From a virus, in the IMG/VR virus record IMGVR_UViG_3300029309_000166, positions 1 to 33,179 of that record: DNA of 33,179 nucleotides; one strand, written 5' to 3'. Below, in pieces: positions 5,961-15,391 of this stretch (position 1 is the stretch's first letter; the number at the start of each line of letters is the position of its first letter). The notes under the pieces were generated by a model. It worked only from the letters and a program-made list of their open reading frames with translations, was not told where the DNA came from and searched no databases. The translations under genes and the position numbers were made by a program.

Positions 5961-8363
5961 CTATTTAAATTTAAAATTGCCTTCAATTTCAGGCGTTGGA
6001 AATGGTGTTCCTTTATGCAAAACAAGTTTGTAAATATTTTGTTTAACGTCATATTTCATGCCGTCAATGTAGCAACATGAATCGTCTTTTAAGTTGTCAA
6101 AATTGACATAAATCCTATTACTTGGATTTAAAATAATTCGTTTTAAATTCTTAACAGAAACTTCATATCGGGTCACAAATGTTTGTTGTAACTTCAAAAC
6201 TTTTTTTGCTTTTTCAGACAAACGACCCGTCAAGGTTTGATTGCCTGACGTGTCAACTTGAATTTTAAAATCGTTTGTAAAGTCCCCTTCAGAATAACTT
6301 TGAATTTGTGGAATGTTTTCTTTTTTTATTTTTGAATTGTTTGAATCCTTTACATTAATTGTAAAATCAAAACTTTTATTTTGTCCGTCACTATCAACCG
6401 AAACACTTAAATTATCAAAATATAAACCTTTAAATTGGTCTGCTTGATTACCACTTGTTCCACTACCCGTTCCAAAATTAGACGGTTTGTAAATTGTCAA
6501 CTTTGCGTCTAATAATAAAACCGCGCCTTGACCTTGTTCAATTTGAACACCCGTTTGACTTATTGATTTCCAAGCGTTAAAATCTTGCGGTGTTCTTAAA
6601 CTCACTTCATTTTTAATAACAGTTGAACCGGTCTTAAATTCATTATCTTCGGCGTCATAAAACAATCTATTTGACGTCTGCGTATTTGTTGAACGTCGCA
6701 TTTCAACTGCATAAGCAAAACGAATTTGTAATTGGTCATTCGTTACGCCTTGAACAAATTCTTGTTGACAATAATAATCAAACTTGATATTAATGTTAGG
6801 TTTAGAACCTGACCAATTTTTTCTGAATAAAAATTGTTGAAGTGTTGTCCCAACATCAACTTCAATTCCTTGAACAATAAATGAAGGTTGTAAAAGGGAC
6901 GCTGGTAAATTAGAATCAAACAATGTAATTTTTAAAGAACTTTTACCAGAATTATTTATTGGTGTTTCTTGTTTTGAAACGCCACCCGCTAAAAGTTGAA
7001 TTCCTAAATCAGGATTTGAACTTGTTGAAGTTCCGCCATGCACTTTGTCAAATTCAACTGTTGGATTAAAAGTTAATATTTCGTTTCTAAATTTTTCCCG
7101 TGATAAATCAACTTTACCTTGATAGGCAAATAAAGGCGGTAAATATTCCGCCGTCATATCATTACCAATTGGCAATAAATCACGTTTGATTGTAACTGTT
7201 GATTGTCTGCCTTTGCCGTTTACAATTTCGCTTGAATCGGTTGCACTATTATATTGATATTGTGTGTAATATTCGATTGAAGAACCACCACTTTTTTGAA
7301 TGTTTCTTGCTTGTTCAGACAACGCAAGTTGTTGCGTTGGTGTTAAAGATTGTAAAGTTGTGGACGTGTCCGGTGAAATTTGTTTTCTGAATTCCCCAAT
7401 AATATTTGAATGAATCCAATTGTCATCATAAAACAAAACACCGTCTTGTTGATACAATTTGAAATTTGTATAAATTGACATTCTTGTAATAAAATCTTTT
7501 AATGTCAAAAATTCAAAATCGTCTTCAAAAACCAAATCACCGTGAACGTCAATGTTATCAATGTAATGACTTATTTGTGACGAACTTGTTAAATTACCCC
7601 TAACATTTATTTTGTCAAATAATTTAAGATTATTTAATAAAGTGTCTGTTAAATAATCAACAAATTTTGGTCTATTAGAATTCAATAGAACCTGAACGAC
7701 TGATAAACCAGATTGAATTATATTATTATAGTTTGCGTCCCACTCTCGACCCTGAACGTTGGGTTGGTATTTATCCATTATTCCCAATTCGTCAATTCCC
7801 GTCAACTGTATTTTAAATGGTTTTTGTGTGACGACTTCTTTATAATTATCAGCAACAAGAAAACCGCGCCAGACGTCGCGATAAAAATTTGATTTTGTTT
7901 TTGTTAAACCTTTTGCAACACATTTGTAATCGTCAACAACACCGCCGTCATTTACAACCCTTTCAATAAAATCAATGTCGTTTGTTTTATATATAACTTC
8001 AGAAATTTCGTTTATACAGTCAGCACCTTCAAGAACATTAATTCCCGCAACATTGTCTAATCTTTTTTCAAATATTTCTGCTCTTGAACATGCAGAAAAA
8101 ACCCTGATTTGATATTCGTTTTCGTCAAACAAATAAAAATCGTCATATTCTGTTTCGTCTGTGCAATATAAATTTAATGTGCAACGTGAACCAATAATCG
8201 GTTTAAAAAAATCGTTGTCACCTGACCATTCAACAACAACGGGGTCGTTAGTTCCAATCATAGGAAAAACCGAACCGGAATAATTTCTTTTCCAAATCTC
8301 GACTTTTTTTGGATTTTCTTCATTGTCGCCGAATTCCAATCTGTATTTTGGCGCGTAACTCAT
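5961..8363 (-). CDS. Tail-tip/baseplate protein (800 aa)
   Basis: This large protein follows the tape measure gene with a 3-base gap, the place where siphoviruses encode the distal tail and tip proteins. The first 200 residues (SGSVFPMIGTNDPVVVEW..., GFLVADNYKEVV) resemble the N-terminal part of Bacteroidota phage tail-tip proteins, which form the hub below the tail tube. Further on are beta-rich segments including an FKGLYFDNLSVSVD strand typical of jelly-roll domains (about residue 640-660). It probably closes the tail and triggers DNA release on receptor contact. I cannot name a precise family. Confidence 0.7.
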   Translation of the reverse strand: MSYAPKYRLEFGDNEENPKKVEIWKRNYSGSVFPMIGTNDPVVVEWSGDNDFFKPIIGSRCTLNLYCTDETEYDDFYLFDENEYQIRVFSACSRAEIFEKRLDNVAGINVLEGADCINEISEVIYKTNDIDFIERVVNDGGVVDDYKCVAKGLTKTKSNFYRDVWRGFLVADNYKEVVTQKPFKIQLTGIDELGIMDKYQPNVQGREWDANYNNIIQSGLSVVQVLLNSNRPKFVDYLTDTLLNNLKLFDKINVRGNLTSSSQISHYIDNIDVHGDLVFEDDFEFLTLKDFITRMSIYTNFKLYQQDGVLFYDDNWIHSNIIGEFRKQISPDTSTTLQSLTPTQQLALSEQARNIQKSGGSSIEYYTQYQYNSATDSSEIVNGKGRQSTVTIKRDLLPIGNDMTAEYLPPLFAYQGKVDLSREKFRNEILTFNPTVEFDKVHGGTSTSSNPDLGIQLLAGGVSKQETPINNSGKSSLKITLFDSNLPASLLQPSFIVQGIEVDVGTTLQQFLFRKNWSGSKPNINIKFDYYCQQEFVQGVTNDQLQIRFAYAVEMRRSTNTQTSNRLFYDAEDNEFKTGSTVIKNEVSLRTPQDFNAWKSISQTGVQIEQGQGAVLLLDAKLTIYKPSNFGTGSGTSGNQADQFKGLYFDNLSVSVDSDGQNKSFDFTINVKDSNNSKIKKENIPQIQSYSEGDFTNDFKIQVDTSGNQTLTGRLSEKAKKVLKLQQTFVTRYEVSVKNLKRIILNPSNRIYVNFDNLKDDSCCYIDGMKYDVKQNIYKLVLHKGTPFPTPEIEGNFKFK

Positions 8364-8366
8364 GTT

Positions 8367-11045
8367 TTATCTAATTCGTTCGGTTATGTTGTTTGCTCTG
8401 TCTAATGCTAAAACTAAATCTTGACCGTCTAATTTAAATGAACCGCCAACGTTGACGTTTGTTCCTTGACTAGGCATTAAGTTTTTTAATTTATCTAGTG
8501 GCGCAATAACTTCGGGGTTTGATTTAACCCCCGTATATTCACCGACAAGACCCATTGTTTCACCGCTTACAATACCACCTTTCGCAAACGCTTGTGGTTT
8601 TGATTTACCGATTTGTTTTGATTTTGCGCCAAACACTTTTGCTAACGCAATTAATAAAATACCACCAGCAATTGCAACAAAAGGATTGATTGATTCAAAC
8701 GCTTTTTTAACCGCTATAAGACCGATTCCGATTTCAACCATTAATTTACCTAACATTCCCATTAATGACGCAATTCCACCCATTAAAACTTTCCCCATGC
8801 CTTCACCAAAACTCGACGCACCGGTCATAATATCAGCAAACGCGTCACCCATTGACATTGACATATCCATTAAAGAACCTTTCATTGCGTCTGCAAAACC
8901 TTGATTTAATGATAATAACGCTTCATTCATTGTCATTCCGGCGTCTGCAAGTTCTTGTGTCTTTGTTTGTGTAACATCAACCATTTTTGTTAATGCTTGT
9001 GCTTCATTATCAAACATCATGTTTGCAAGACGTTTTCGTTCTTCAACAGTCAATCTTAAATCGTCATTAAACGTTGCAAAAACACCAGAATCGTCAATCG
9101 CTAAATCCTTTCTAGCGTCAGACATTTCGCGCACAAATGCTTCAACATGGTCAGGCGGAACACTTCCAAGTGTAGTTGGAATCTGTAATAAATTTAATTT
9201 GCTTTCAAGTTCGTTTTGTATATCAACAAAAGACATGTCAACTTTTGAAGGAACTAAATCAACATTTACCGGTAAAATCACTTCCCTTTTTTTTCTAGGT
9301 TCACCGTCACCGCCACCGTCATCACTTGTGTCAACTTCAGGAACGTCAACTGATAAATTATTTAAGTTTTCTAAAATTGCCTGATTATCAAGATTTGCTT
9401 GGTGTTCTTCTTTTTTTGCTTCAATTATTTCTTCAACAATTCCTTTGTGTTCTTGTAATAATTTGATTTCATTTTCTGCGTTTCTAATACTTCGAAAGGC
9501 GTGACCACCTTGTTTTCCTTGAAACGATTCAATGATTTTTTGTTGTTCTTTAATCTTGTTGTTAATTTCTTCTAAACTTCCAACGGATTCGTCAAGTGTT
9601 TGCGCAGAAACTTCATTGTGTAGTTGGTCAAGTTTTGCTTGTTTCTTTGCTTTAAAATATTTTCTTAATGCCAAAACAACCGCCAAAATTCCACTTGCAA
9701 TTGCAATAAAAGGATTCGCCATCATTATTGTTGAAAGTGTTCTAACGGCGATTCCAACTTTTTTAAATAAACTAGGCAACGCCATAAGTCCTTTAGCACT
9801 CGCCAAAAATTTAACAAACCCAACAACACCAGAAATTCCGACCGCTAGTTTTCCAATTATAATCAACGCTGGTCCGATTGCAATAACAAGACCCCCAATT
9901 CCTATAATAACATTTTGCGTTCCCTGACTTAAATTGTTGAAAGTTTGAAATGCGCCTGAAACAACTTCCATTAATTTTGACAATGCTGGTTGCAACGTTG
10001 TCAACAATATTGACCCCATGTCTTGAAAATCTTCAGACAAAATGTTCATGGATTTTTTTAATTTCTGACTTGACGTTTGTTCTAATGTTTTAAAAGCGTC
10101 TTCAGTCAATCCGGTTGAATTGTTCATTCCTTCCATGATTTGTTGCGTGGATTCAAAGTTTTCACCTAATAAATCCATAACACCCATTAACGCCCGTGCA
10201 GAACCAAAAACCCTTGCTTGTGCGTCGTCATTTTCACCGAATCTTTGTTTTAATAATTGTAATGTATTTAATAACCCGTTTTCCTGAATGTTTTGTCTTA
10301 ATTTTTCAGACGACAAACCCATTTGTTCTAATGCTAACGCACCGTCTGTTGACGGTTTTAGAATAGACATTAAAATATTTTTTAACTGCATTGACGCAGT
10401 TGCAGAATTTGTTCCGGTTCTTGACATTGACGCTAGAACCCCGCCGACTTCATGGAACGTGACGCCCATTGCTGACGCAATTGGAATCACCTGACCGATT
10501 GAACCAGCAAGTTCGTCGGCGTTAATTTTACCAAGTTTAACCGCGTTCATCAAAACGTCTGTTGCTTCAGCACCCGACAAATTTTCGTGACCGTAAGCGT
10601 TCATTGAAGACGTCACGGCGTCAGCAATTGTTTTAACTTCACCAAGTCCCAGCGCAGACGCTTTTGAACTTGCTTCCAAAACTTCAAGTGCTTCTTTAGA
10701 TTCAAGACCCGCAGAGGTTATAAAAAATAACGCGTCCGCAGTTTGTCTTGACGAAACACCCGTGTCCCTTGCAATCTGTTTGACCGCCGGTGTCATTTTT
10801 TTGACTTCCTCTGCACTTCTTCCAACAAGTGTTTGAATTTTAGTCATGGACTGTTCGAAGTCCATTCCCATTTTCATTGCAGTTCCACCAGCAAGAGCAA
10901 GTGGCAATGAAATTTGTGCGGACATTTTAGAACCGACCGCCGACATATTTTTTCCGAATTTATTTAATTTTGTTTGCGCAGTATTTAAACCTTTTGAAAA
11001 GTTTTGAATATTTGCTATTAAATTAAATTTAAGGGTTGCTGACAT
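8367..11045 (-). CDS. Tail tape measure protein (892 aa)
   Basis: The protein has the N-terminal Phage_tail TP901-type tape measure pattern: NTAQTKLNKFGKNMSAVG, GMDFEQSMTKIQTLVG, ALFFITSAGL and AGSIGQVIPIASAMGVTFHEVGGVLASMS. Hydrophobic segments (about 375-460 and 760-800) would span the membrane during DNA delivery, and the middle is coiled-coil-rich. At about 1.5 angstrom per residue, 892 residues imply a tail near 130 nm. It follows the tail chaperone genes and precedes the tip gene, the usual siphovirus order. Confidence 0.95.
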   Translation of the reverse strand: MSATLKFNLIANIQNFSKGLNTAQTKLNKFGKNMSAVGSKMSAQISLPLALAGGTAMKMGMDFEQSMTKIQTLVGRSAEEVKKMTPAVKQIARDTGVSSRQTADALFFITSAGLESKEALEVLEASSKASALGLGEVKTIADAVTSSMNAYGHENLSGAEATDVLMNAVKLGKINADELAGSIGQVIPIASAMGVTFHEVGGVLASMSRTGTNSATASMQLKNILMSILKPSTDGALALEQMGLSSEKLRQNIQENGLLNTLQLLKQRFGENDDAQARVFGSARALMGVMDLLGENFESTQQIMEGMNNSTGLTEDAFKTLEQTSSQKLKKSMNILSEDFQDMGSILLTTLQPALSKLMEVVSGAFQTFNNLSQGTQNVIIGIGGLVIAIGPALIIIGKLAVGISGVVGFVKFLASAKGLMALPSLFKKVGIAVRTLSTIMMANPFIAIASGILAVVLALRKYFKAKKQAKLDQLHNEVSAQTLDESVGSLEEINNKIKEQQKIIESFQGKQGGHAFRSIRNAENEIKLLQEHKGIVEEIIEAKKEEHQANLDNQAILENLNNLSVDVPEVDTSDDGGGDGEPRKKREVILPVNVDLVPSKVDMSFVDIQNELESKLNLLQIPTTLGSVPPDHVEAFVREMSDARKDLAIDDSGVFATFNDDLRLTVEERKRLANMMFDNEAQALTKMVDVTQTKTQELADAGMTMNEALLSLNQGFADAMKGSLMDMSMSMGDAFADIMTGASSFGEGMGKVLMGGIASLMGMLGKLMVEIGIGLIAVKKAFESINPFVAIAGGILLIALAKVFGAKSKQIGKSKPQAFAKGGIVSGETMGLVGEYTGVKSNPEVIAPLDKLKNLMPSQGTNVNVGGSFKLDGQDLVLALDRANNITERIR

Positions 11046-11070
11046 TTATTCGGTATTTTCAACAAAAATA

Positions 11071-11409
11071 CTAAATTTTCAAGATTGTTTTTTTTGTGAT
11101 TTTATTTATTTGTTTTTCAAAGTTTTCTAAATCTTGTTTTGTTGGAATTACCACTTCTTTTTTATACATTTTATCTTGTGGTAATGGAAATAATTTTTTG
11201 GGTTCAATCAAGTGTGATTTTTTTGTGACGTTGGTGTTATAAATCATGTGTGACAAATAACGAATTTTTTCCCATTCTAAATTTTCTTTTATTTGGTGTG
11301 CTTCACCAAGTCGTCGCGCTTCAGAAATTGTCAATTTCCAAAACTCGTCAGGGTGTAAACCAACAACGCCAATGTAAAAATCTAGTGTGTCTTCAAAAGT
11401 TAGACCGCC
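11071..11409 (-). CDS. Tail assembly chaperone, frameshifted C-terminal part (gpGT-like)
   Basis: This frame has no start codon of its own at its beginning. It is open from the slippery site at 11409-11415 and reads GGLTFEDTLDFYIGVVGL, then HPDEFWKLTISEARRLGEAH, then a helical EWEKIRYLSHMIY region. These are typical of the T half of siphovirus tail chaperones. Made by -1 frameshifting, the fusion would have about 239 residues (127 from the upstream frame plus 112). It would help load the tape measure and polymerise the tail tube. A start at TTG 11334 would lose the conserved HPDEFW region, so the fusion is far more likely. Confidence 0.85.
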   Translation of the reverse strand, partial: GGLTFEDTLDFYIGVVGLHPDEFWKLTISEARRLGEAHQIKENLEWEKIRYLSHMIYNTNVTKKSHLIEPKKLFPLPQDKMYKKEVVIPTKQDLENFEKQINKITKKTILKI

Positions 11410-11789
11410 TTTTTTTTTTCTTTTTTGTCTTTAGTTTTTGCGGTTCTAGGAATTCCCATGTTTAAAGGATTGCCAAGAATTTTTGTTGTCATCATTGTTT
11501 CGACCATTTCATTTATTTTGTTTGCGTCAAATTCTTCTAACCAAACGCCAACAGTAAATTCATTATAATCGACAACGTTTCCTTCTTCTTGGTCATACGC
11601 TTTCAAACCAGAGAAAATCAACGCCCGAATCGTGGACATTGAAATTCCTGATTCAAAAATTTGCCCTAGTTCTTCCAAAGGGACTTGAAGACATTCCGTC
11701 AAGTTTGCCCAGAAATTAAAACTAAAATGCAACGTTCTTTGTTTACCGCCAATTTCGGCGGTGTAATAACCTCTTTTTTTGTGTTTCAT
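11400..11789 (-). CDS. Tail assembly chaperone (gpG-like)
   Basis: A 129-residue protein encoded between the major tail protein and the tape measure, the standard place of the gpG chaperone. The N-terminus (YYTAEIGGKQRTLHFSFNFW, NLTECL, STIRALIFSGLKAYD) resembles tail-chaperone proteins that recognise the tape measure during assembly. It ends in a Lys-rich tail (KDKKEKKKAV) encoded by a run of ten A residues, where ribosomes can slip into the -1 frame to make the longer gpGT form. It is the second gene after the promoter-like site at 12260-12267. Confidence 0.87.
   Translation of the reverse strand: MKHKKRGYYTAEIGGKQRTLHFSFNFWANLTECLQVPLEELGQIFESGISMSTIRALIFSGLKAYDQEEGNVVDYNEFTVGVWLEEFDANKINEMVETMMTTKILGNPLNMGIPRTAKTKDKKEKKKAV
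11409..11415 (-). other. Programmed -1 frameshift site A AAA AAG
   Basis: In the zero frame the last codons of the gpG-like gene are AAA AAA AAG GCG GTC TAA. The heptamer A AAA AAG is the classic dnaX-type slippery sequence, and a -1 slip leads directly into the conserved GGLTFEDTLDFYIG frame. The preceding GAA plus the run of ten A residues may increase slippage. Tail-chaperone frameshifting at this place is a conserved feature of siphoviruses. Confidence 0.85.
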
Positions 11790-11808
11790 GTGTTAATCTA
11801 ATTTATTA

Positions 11809-12231
11809 TTAAGATACAGTTCCGCTTGTAATTATTCCGGTTGTTGTTATTGAACCTGAATAAGTCACCGGCGATTCCATTTCACCAGAAATTTCAACTG
11901 AACTGATAAAACCTTCACCAGATAAAATTTGGTCGCCTGAAGTTGTTGTTCCTAATGTCCAATCAACCTTTGTTCTTGCGTTTGCCAATTCTGATAATTC
12001 TTTAACGTTGTTTGAATCTGTATAAGACACCAAACCTTCAAATGAAATTTCACCAGACCTAACACCGCCAATAACTTCTTGATAACCGCCCGAATCTTTT
12101 GTTGTTGCTTCAGGTAAATCAATTGACAAACTTAAACTTGCGCTTGTAGAATGTCCAATTACTGTTGGCGTTCCGCCGTCTGCTGACACTTTTAATAATA
12201 AGTTAGTTCCGTTAAAAACATTACTTGCCAT
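11809..12231 (-). CDS. Major tail protein (140 aa)
   Basis: A compact beta-rich protein of the TP901-1-like tail tube class. It opens NGTNLLLKVSADGGTPTVIGHSTS and contains LSLSIDLPEATTKDSGGYQEVI, GEISFEGLVSYTD and a Ser/Thr-rich C-terminal strand region (SGEMESPVTYSGSITTTGI). These fit subunits that stack as rings around the tape measure. The gene lies just before the chaperone pair, as in most siphoviruses. A TATATTTG site 29 bases upstream could drive high expression. Confidence 0.88.
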   Translation of the reverse strand: MASNVFNGTNLLLKVSADGGTPTVIGHSTSASLSLSIDLPEATTKDSGGYQEVIGGVRSGEISFEGLVSYTDSNNVKELSELANARTKVDWTLGTTTSGDQILSGEGFISSVEISGEMESPVTYSGSITTTGIITSGTVS

Positions 12232-12259
12232 TTTTTAAAATTTAAAAATTAATATTATT

Positions 12260-12267
12260 CAAATATA
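12260..12267 (-). promoter_or_regulatory. Possible promoter -7 element for major tail protein
   Basis: Minus-strand TATATTTG matches TAnnTTTG, 28 bases before the ATG at 12231. No clear TTTG or TTG lies at the expected upstream distance, so this is a half-supported promoter. Confidence 0.35.
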
Positions 12268-12291
12268 ATGATTTTGAAGGTTTTTAAATAT

Positions 12292-12621
12292 TTAATTTAT
12301 ATAGTTGATTCCACTAAAACTGTGAACACCGTTGTTGTCTAAAACAACTTCATATTGTTGAAATTCTGTTGGTTGGGAATCAACATCAACCCAAAGAATG
12401 TCAACATGATATTTTGTTGAAAACTCTGCGTCTTTTGTGATTTCGCCGTCTTCGTTAAACTCTGGTTCTTTTAACATTATTTTACCTAATTCGACAATTG
12501 CGTGACTGTATAATTCAACTTCATAAGTTTCATCACCGTTAGTCACAGTTTCTTTTGGCAAAGTTCCTTTAACTTCGTCAAATTTTTCTTTTGTGTCAAA
12601 TTCGTATTTCTTAAAAATCAT
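12292..12621 (-). CDS. Hypothetical virion-region protein (109 aa)
   Basis: The chosen start is the ATG at 12621, which overlaps the stop of the upstream fibre gene as ATGA. A longer reading from 12702 would add 27 basic residues lying inside the fibre gene. The protein begins MIFKKYEFDTKEKFDEVKG and has an acidic middle and a beta-like C-terminus ending SFSGINYIN. The position between tail fibres and the major tail protein suggests a small structural or assembly protein, possibly a fibre chaperone. No family is recognised. Confidence 0.7.
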   Translation of the reverse strand: MIFKKYEFDTKEKFDEVKGTLPKETVTNGDETYEVELYSHAIVELGKIMLKEPEFNEDGEITKDAEFSTKYHVDILWVDVDSQPTEFQQYEVVLDNNGVHSFSGINYIN

Positions 12622-13985
12622 GAATGTAAAGTTAATAAATTTAATTCGGTTTGTGATTTTGGTTCGTCTAATATTAATATTTCTTTGACCCTTCCATTCC
12701 AAGTGTTAGTTTGACCCCCTCTTTTCATAAATAATAAATCATTAAATTGTCGTCCTAATTTTATGTCAGGGTTTTTAAAAGCACTTGGAAAATCGGTATT
12801 TGTGATTCCGTCAACTGAAACAATACATTCATTACCATTTGTTGCAGAAGGTTTTGGCATAAAAGAAAAACCAATATTATAAATTCTGTTTGGTTCTGGG
12901 TCATCAATTATTTTACTTGCTGAAATTACCGTATTAGAAAACATATATTCCAAACCCAAATGGTATTGACCCCCAACCTTGTGTTCTCCATTAAAATTTC
13001 CGACTAATTTTAATGAAACAAAAGATTTATTTGTTGTACTTCCGGTTGTTCCGGTTTGTTGTAAAGTTATAAAACGACTTGTTGAATCATAAGGTTTTCC
13101 AGCAATTGAAACCTTCCAAATTATCGTCCCGCCGTTTTCAATACCGTTCGCCAAGTTTGGTAAATTATATTCGCAATTTCCAATTCGTCTATAATTATCA
13201 TTTGTTCTTGTTAGATTTTGCCCAGCAACTCTAAAATAAGAAGAAACATTATTGTTAAACTCTCTTTGATAACCGGTCACATAACAAAAGAAACCAGCAC
13301 TTGTTGAATCACTTGTTGACGATTCAAAAATTTTAAAATCTTGTGTGTTTACAAAAGAACCAGAACCCGTTCCGTTTTCTAAAAAATCAACCTTAATTCT
13401 AAACCAACCATTTTTATATTTTGCAAAACTAAATTTTGCGTTGTCACTTGTGTTTGTAGTTTCTGTTTTAACAATTGTTGAATTATCTAAATCAAATATT
13501 GCGTAAGTAAAACCATTATTATTTGACATGCGCCAACCAACAAAAGGCGTGTTACCTTTTTTTACAAACAAAGACAAACAAACGTGACGATTACTTGTTT
13601 GTCCAAATTGTTTTCTTAAACTAGCGTTTGGACTTGTGTTTGTTAACTTTGTTACAATCATATTTGAATTTGGCGCAGAAACTTCGACTGTTTGTTCTTG
13701 CGACATGTTTAATTTATTATATTCACCAGAACCAAAATTTTCAGAATTAGAAACCCTTTGTGTGGATTGTGTTTCAGACAACAAATCACCGTTTGGATTA
13801 TTTTCAAAATCAATTCTTGAAGTCATTGCGGGGTCAAAAATAAGCGCACCGGAACGGTTTTTATAACTTCCATGTGTAAACCTTGAATTTCTTATTGCAA
13901 GGGTTTTAAAACGCCCGTTAGATTCGTCATACGCTAACGTTTTATTGTTTTTAACTGCCCAATTACCATTGCCAAATTTTATCAT
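12618..13985 (-). CDS. Fibre/receptor-binding-like protein B with jelly-roll domains (455 aa)
   Basis: This beta-rich, Asn/Ser/Thr-rich protein appears paralogous to its upstream neighbour. It starts with a short region (FGNGNWAVKNNKTLAYD, ALIFDPAMTSRIDF). A carbohydrate-binding-like jelly roll follows at about 75-260, with the pattern HVCLSLFVKKGN, KFSFAKYKNGWFRIKVDF and a YQREFNNNVSSYF end. A second LamG/concanavalin-like region spans about 270-450 (GGTIIWKVSIAGKPYD, NTWNGRVKEILILDE). Such modules in phages commonly bind host surface glycans. The gene overlaps its upstream paralogue by 4 bases. Confidence 0.7.
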   Translation of the reverse strand: MIKFGNGNWAVKNNKTLAYDESNGRFKTLAIRNSRFTHGSYKNRSGALIFDPAMTSRIDFENNPNGDLLSETQSTQRVSNSENFGSGEYNKLNMSQEQTVEVSAPNSNMIVTKLTNTSPNASLRKQFGQTSNRHVCLSLFVKKGNTPFVGWRMSNNNGFTYAIFDLDNSTIVKTETTNTSDNAKFSFAKYKNGWFRIKVDFLENGTGSGSFVNTQDFKIFESSTSDSTSAGFFCYVTGYQREFNNNVSSYFRVAGQNLTRTNDNYRRIGNCEYNLPNLANGIENGGTIIWKVSIAGKPYDSTSRFITLQQTGTTGSTTNKSFVSLKLVGNFNGEHKVGGQYHLGLEYMFSNTVISASKIIDDPEPNRIYNIGFSFMPKPSATNGNECIVSVDGITNTDFPSAFKNPDIKLGRQFNDLLFMKRGGQTNTWNGRVKEILILDEPKSQTELNLLTLHS

Positions 13986-15391
13986 TGTATTTCATAATTT
14001 TGTGACGTTGCAAGTTCTGAAAATGAAGAAGAACTTGTCAATTGAATTCCTTCAACGTCTGTTAATTTTTTATTCCACAAAAAGACCCCATTTGTTGATT
14101 GTCTTTGGTTGGCGTCGTTTGTAACGTTTCTTCCAATTCCAATTCCAATTCCTGAATAAGAAACATTCCCAACATTGCCTTGAAAAATTTTGTAACCGTT
14201 TACAAATAATTCAACAGATTGTTCATCGATATAATTAATTAATATTTTCATATAATCAAGACGTTCCGTCACGTAATTCACAAGTTGGTCACTTACTGCA
14301 CCAGATTGATTTGTTTTACGAATTTTTAATTGTGTATTAGAATGAAAGATTAAATGCAACCCAAATTTATTTGTGTTTTTATTACAAACATGAAACAAAA
14401 CATGCGTGGACGCGTAACGGTCAATTTTACCTTCCCAAAAAACAGAAATTGGATAATTAGTTGGGAAATTTGTCATATCGGGTGAAGATAATCCAACACC
14501 GGTGTTGAAATAATCACGTTGTCTTGTTGCTGGTGTTAATGTCGTTTTAATATAAGAAGACACATCAGACGCGCTTGACTGCGAATTTGTTTCGACTTGC
14601 AATCCATAAACCAAGATATTACCAGCGTTGTTTCCGTTGTAATTTGTATCAATTGTGTTTGTTGTAGCATTTTTTTTTCCAATTAGAATTTGTAAAGTTG
14701 GCGTTTGTGTTCCCGCCTTAAACTGAAATTCACAACGAAACCAACCATTCGGAAATTTGGTTATTCTTGCTCTTTTATTATTAATGTTTGTTGTTGTATC
14801 TGAAACATAACCGTCAACAATATTAAAACGCATTTCATCATTTCCATTGTTATTTGTTATAAAAAAAGCGCAACCAGAACGACCGTTTGTTGAACCACTT
14901 TTAAACCAACCAGAAACCATGTATTTACGATTAACAACAAGTGGAACTTGAACGCCACTTTGCAACAAACCCATTTGTTGTTGAATTAAATGAACTCCGG
15001 TGTTGTTGTTTTCTGTTAATTTAGTTGAACCAACAATTCCGCTTGGACTAACTTCGATTGTGTCTGTTGATTGTGTGCAATTAGAACTTGACCACAAACC
15101 ACCGTTTGCAGTCACTTTCGGATTTTCAGAATCTACCAAAACGTTTGTTCTTAACATTTGAATTTGAAGTTCTGGACAACCAACAACAAGACCATTATTA
15201 ACTTGATAATTTAAAGTCGGTCTATTAGCAAAAACGTTTTCAACAATTCCTGAAGAATCAATTCTTGATGAATTTGTTGTCCTTTGTGCGTATAAATCAC
15301 CGTTTCCGTTTGTTGGAATTATTGTATATGCTTTATTATTTTTATACGCGCTTGGAACAAATCCAAAATTTGCGGTGTCTTTTAAACTCAT
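13982..15391 (-). CDS. Fibre/receptor-binding-like protein A with jelly-roll domains (469 aa)
   Basis: The N-terminal 60 residues (FGFVPSAYKNNKAYTIIP, SSRIDSSGIVENVFANRPTL) resemble the 'TRSS-TRVN-G-IE-V--N-PRLDY' header of Bacteroidota phage fibre proteins. A carbohydrate-binding-like domain follows at about 90-300 (KYMVSGWFKSGSTNGRSG, ITKFPNGWFRCEFQFKAG, ILVYGLQVE, SSYIKTTLTPATRQRD). The end is a LamG-like domain (ISVFWEGKIDRYASTHVLF, SVELFVNGYKIFQGNVGNV, GVFLWNKKLTDVE). It probably recognises the host surface. Its ATG overlaps a TGA of the small basic frame as ATGA. Confidence 0.72.
   Translation of the reverse strand: MSLKDTANFGFVPSAYKNNKAYTIIPTNGNGDLYAQRTTNSSRIDSSGIVENVFANRPTLNYQVNNGLVVGCPELQIQMLRTNVLVDSENPKVTANGGLWSSSNCTQSTDTIEVSPSGIVGSTKLTENNNTGVHLIQQQMGLLQSGVQVPLVVNRKYMVSGWFKSGSTNGRSGCAFFITNNNGNDEMRFNIVDGYVSDTTTNINNKRARITKFPNGWFRCEFQFKAGTQTPTLQILIGKKNATTNTIDTNYNGNNAGNILVYGLQVETNSQSSASDVSSYIKTTLTPATRQRDYFNTGVGLSSPDMTNFPTNYPISVFWEGKIDRYASTHVLFHVCNKNTNKFGLHLIFHSNTQLKIRKTNQSGAVSDQLVNYVTERLDYMKILINYIDEQSVELFVNGYKIFQGNVGNVSYSGIGIGIGRNVTNDANQRQSTNGVFLWNKKLTDVEGIQLTSSSSFSELATSQNYEIQ

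Noticed and set aside
5766-6080. Plus-strand 104-codon frame in the gene-free region beside the tail-tip gene
   Set aside because: It runs through element A and into the tail-tip gene's end. Related element B has no equivalent frame, and the product is a Lys/Phe-rich by-product of A-tracts.
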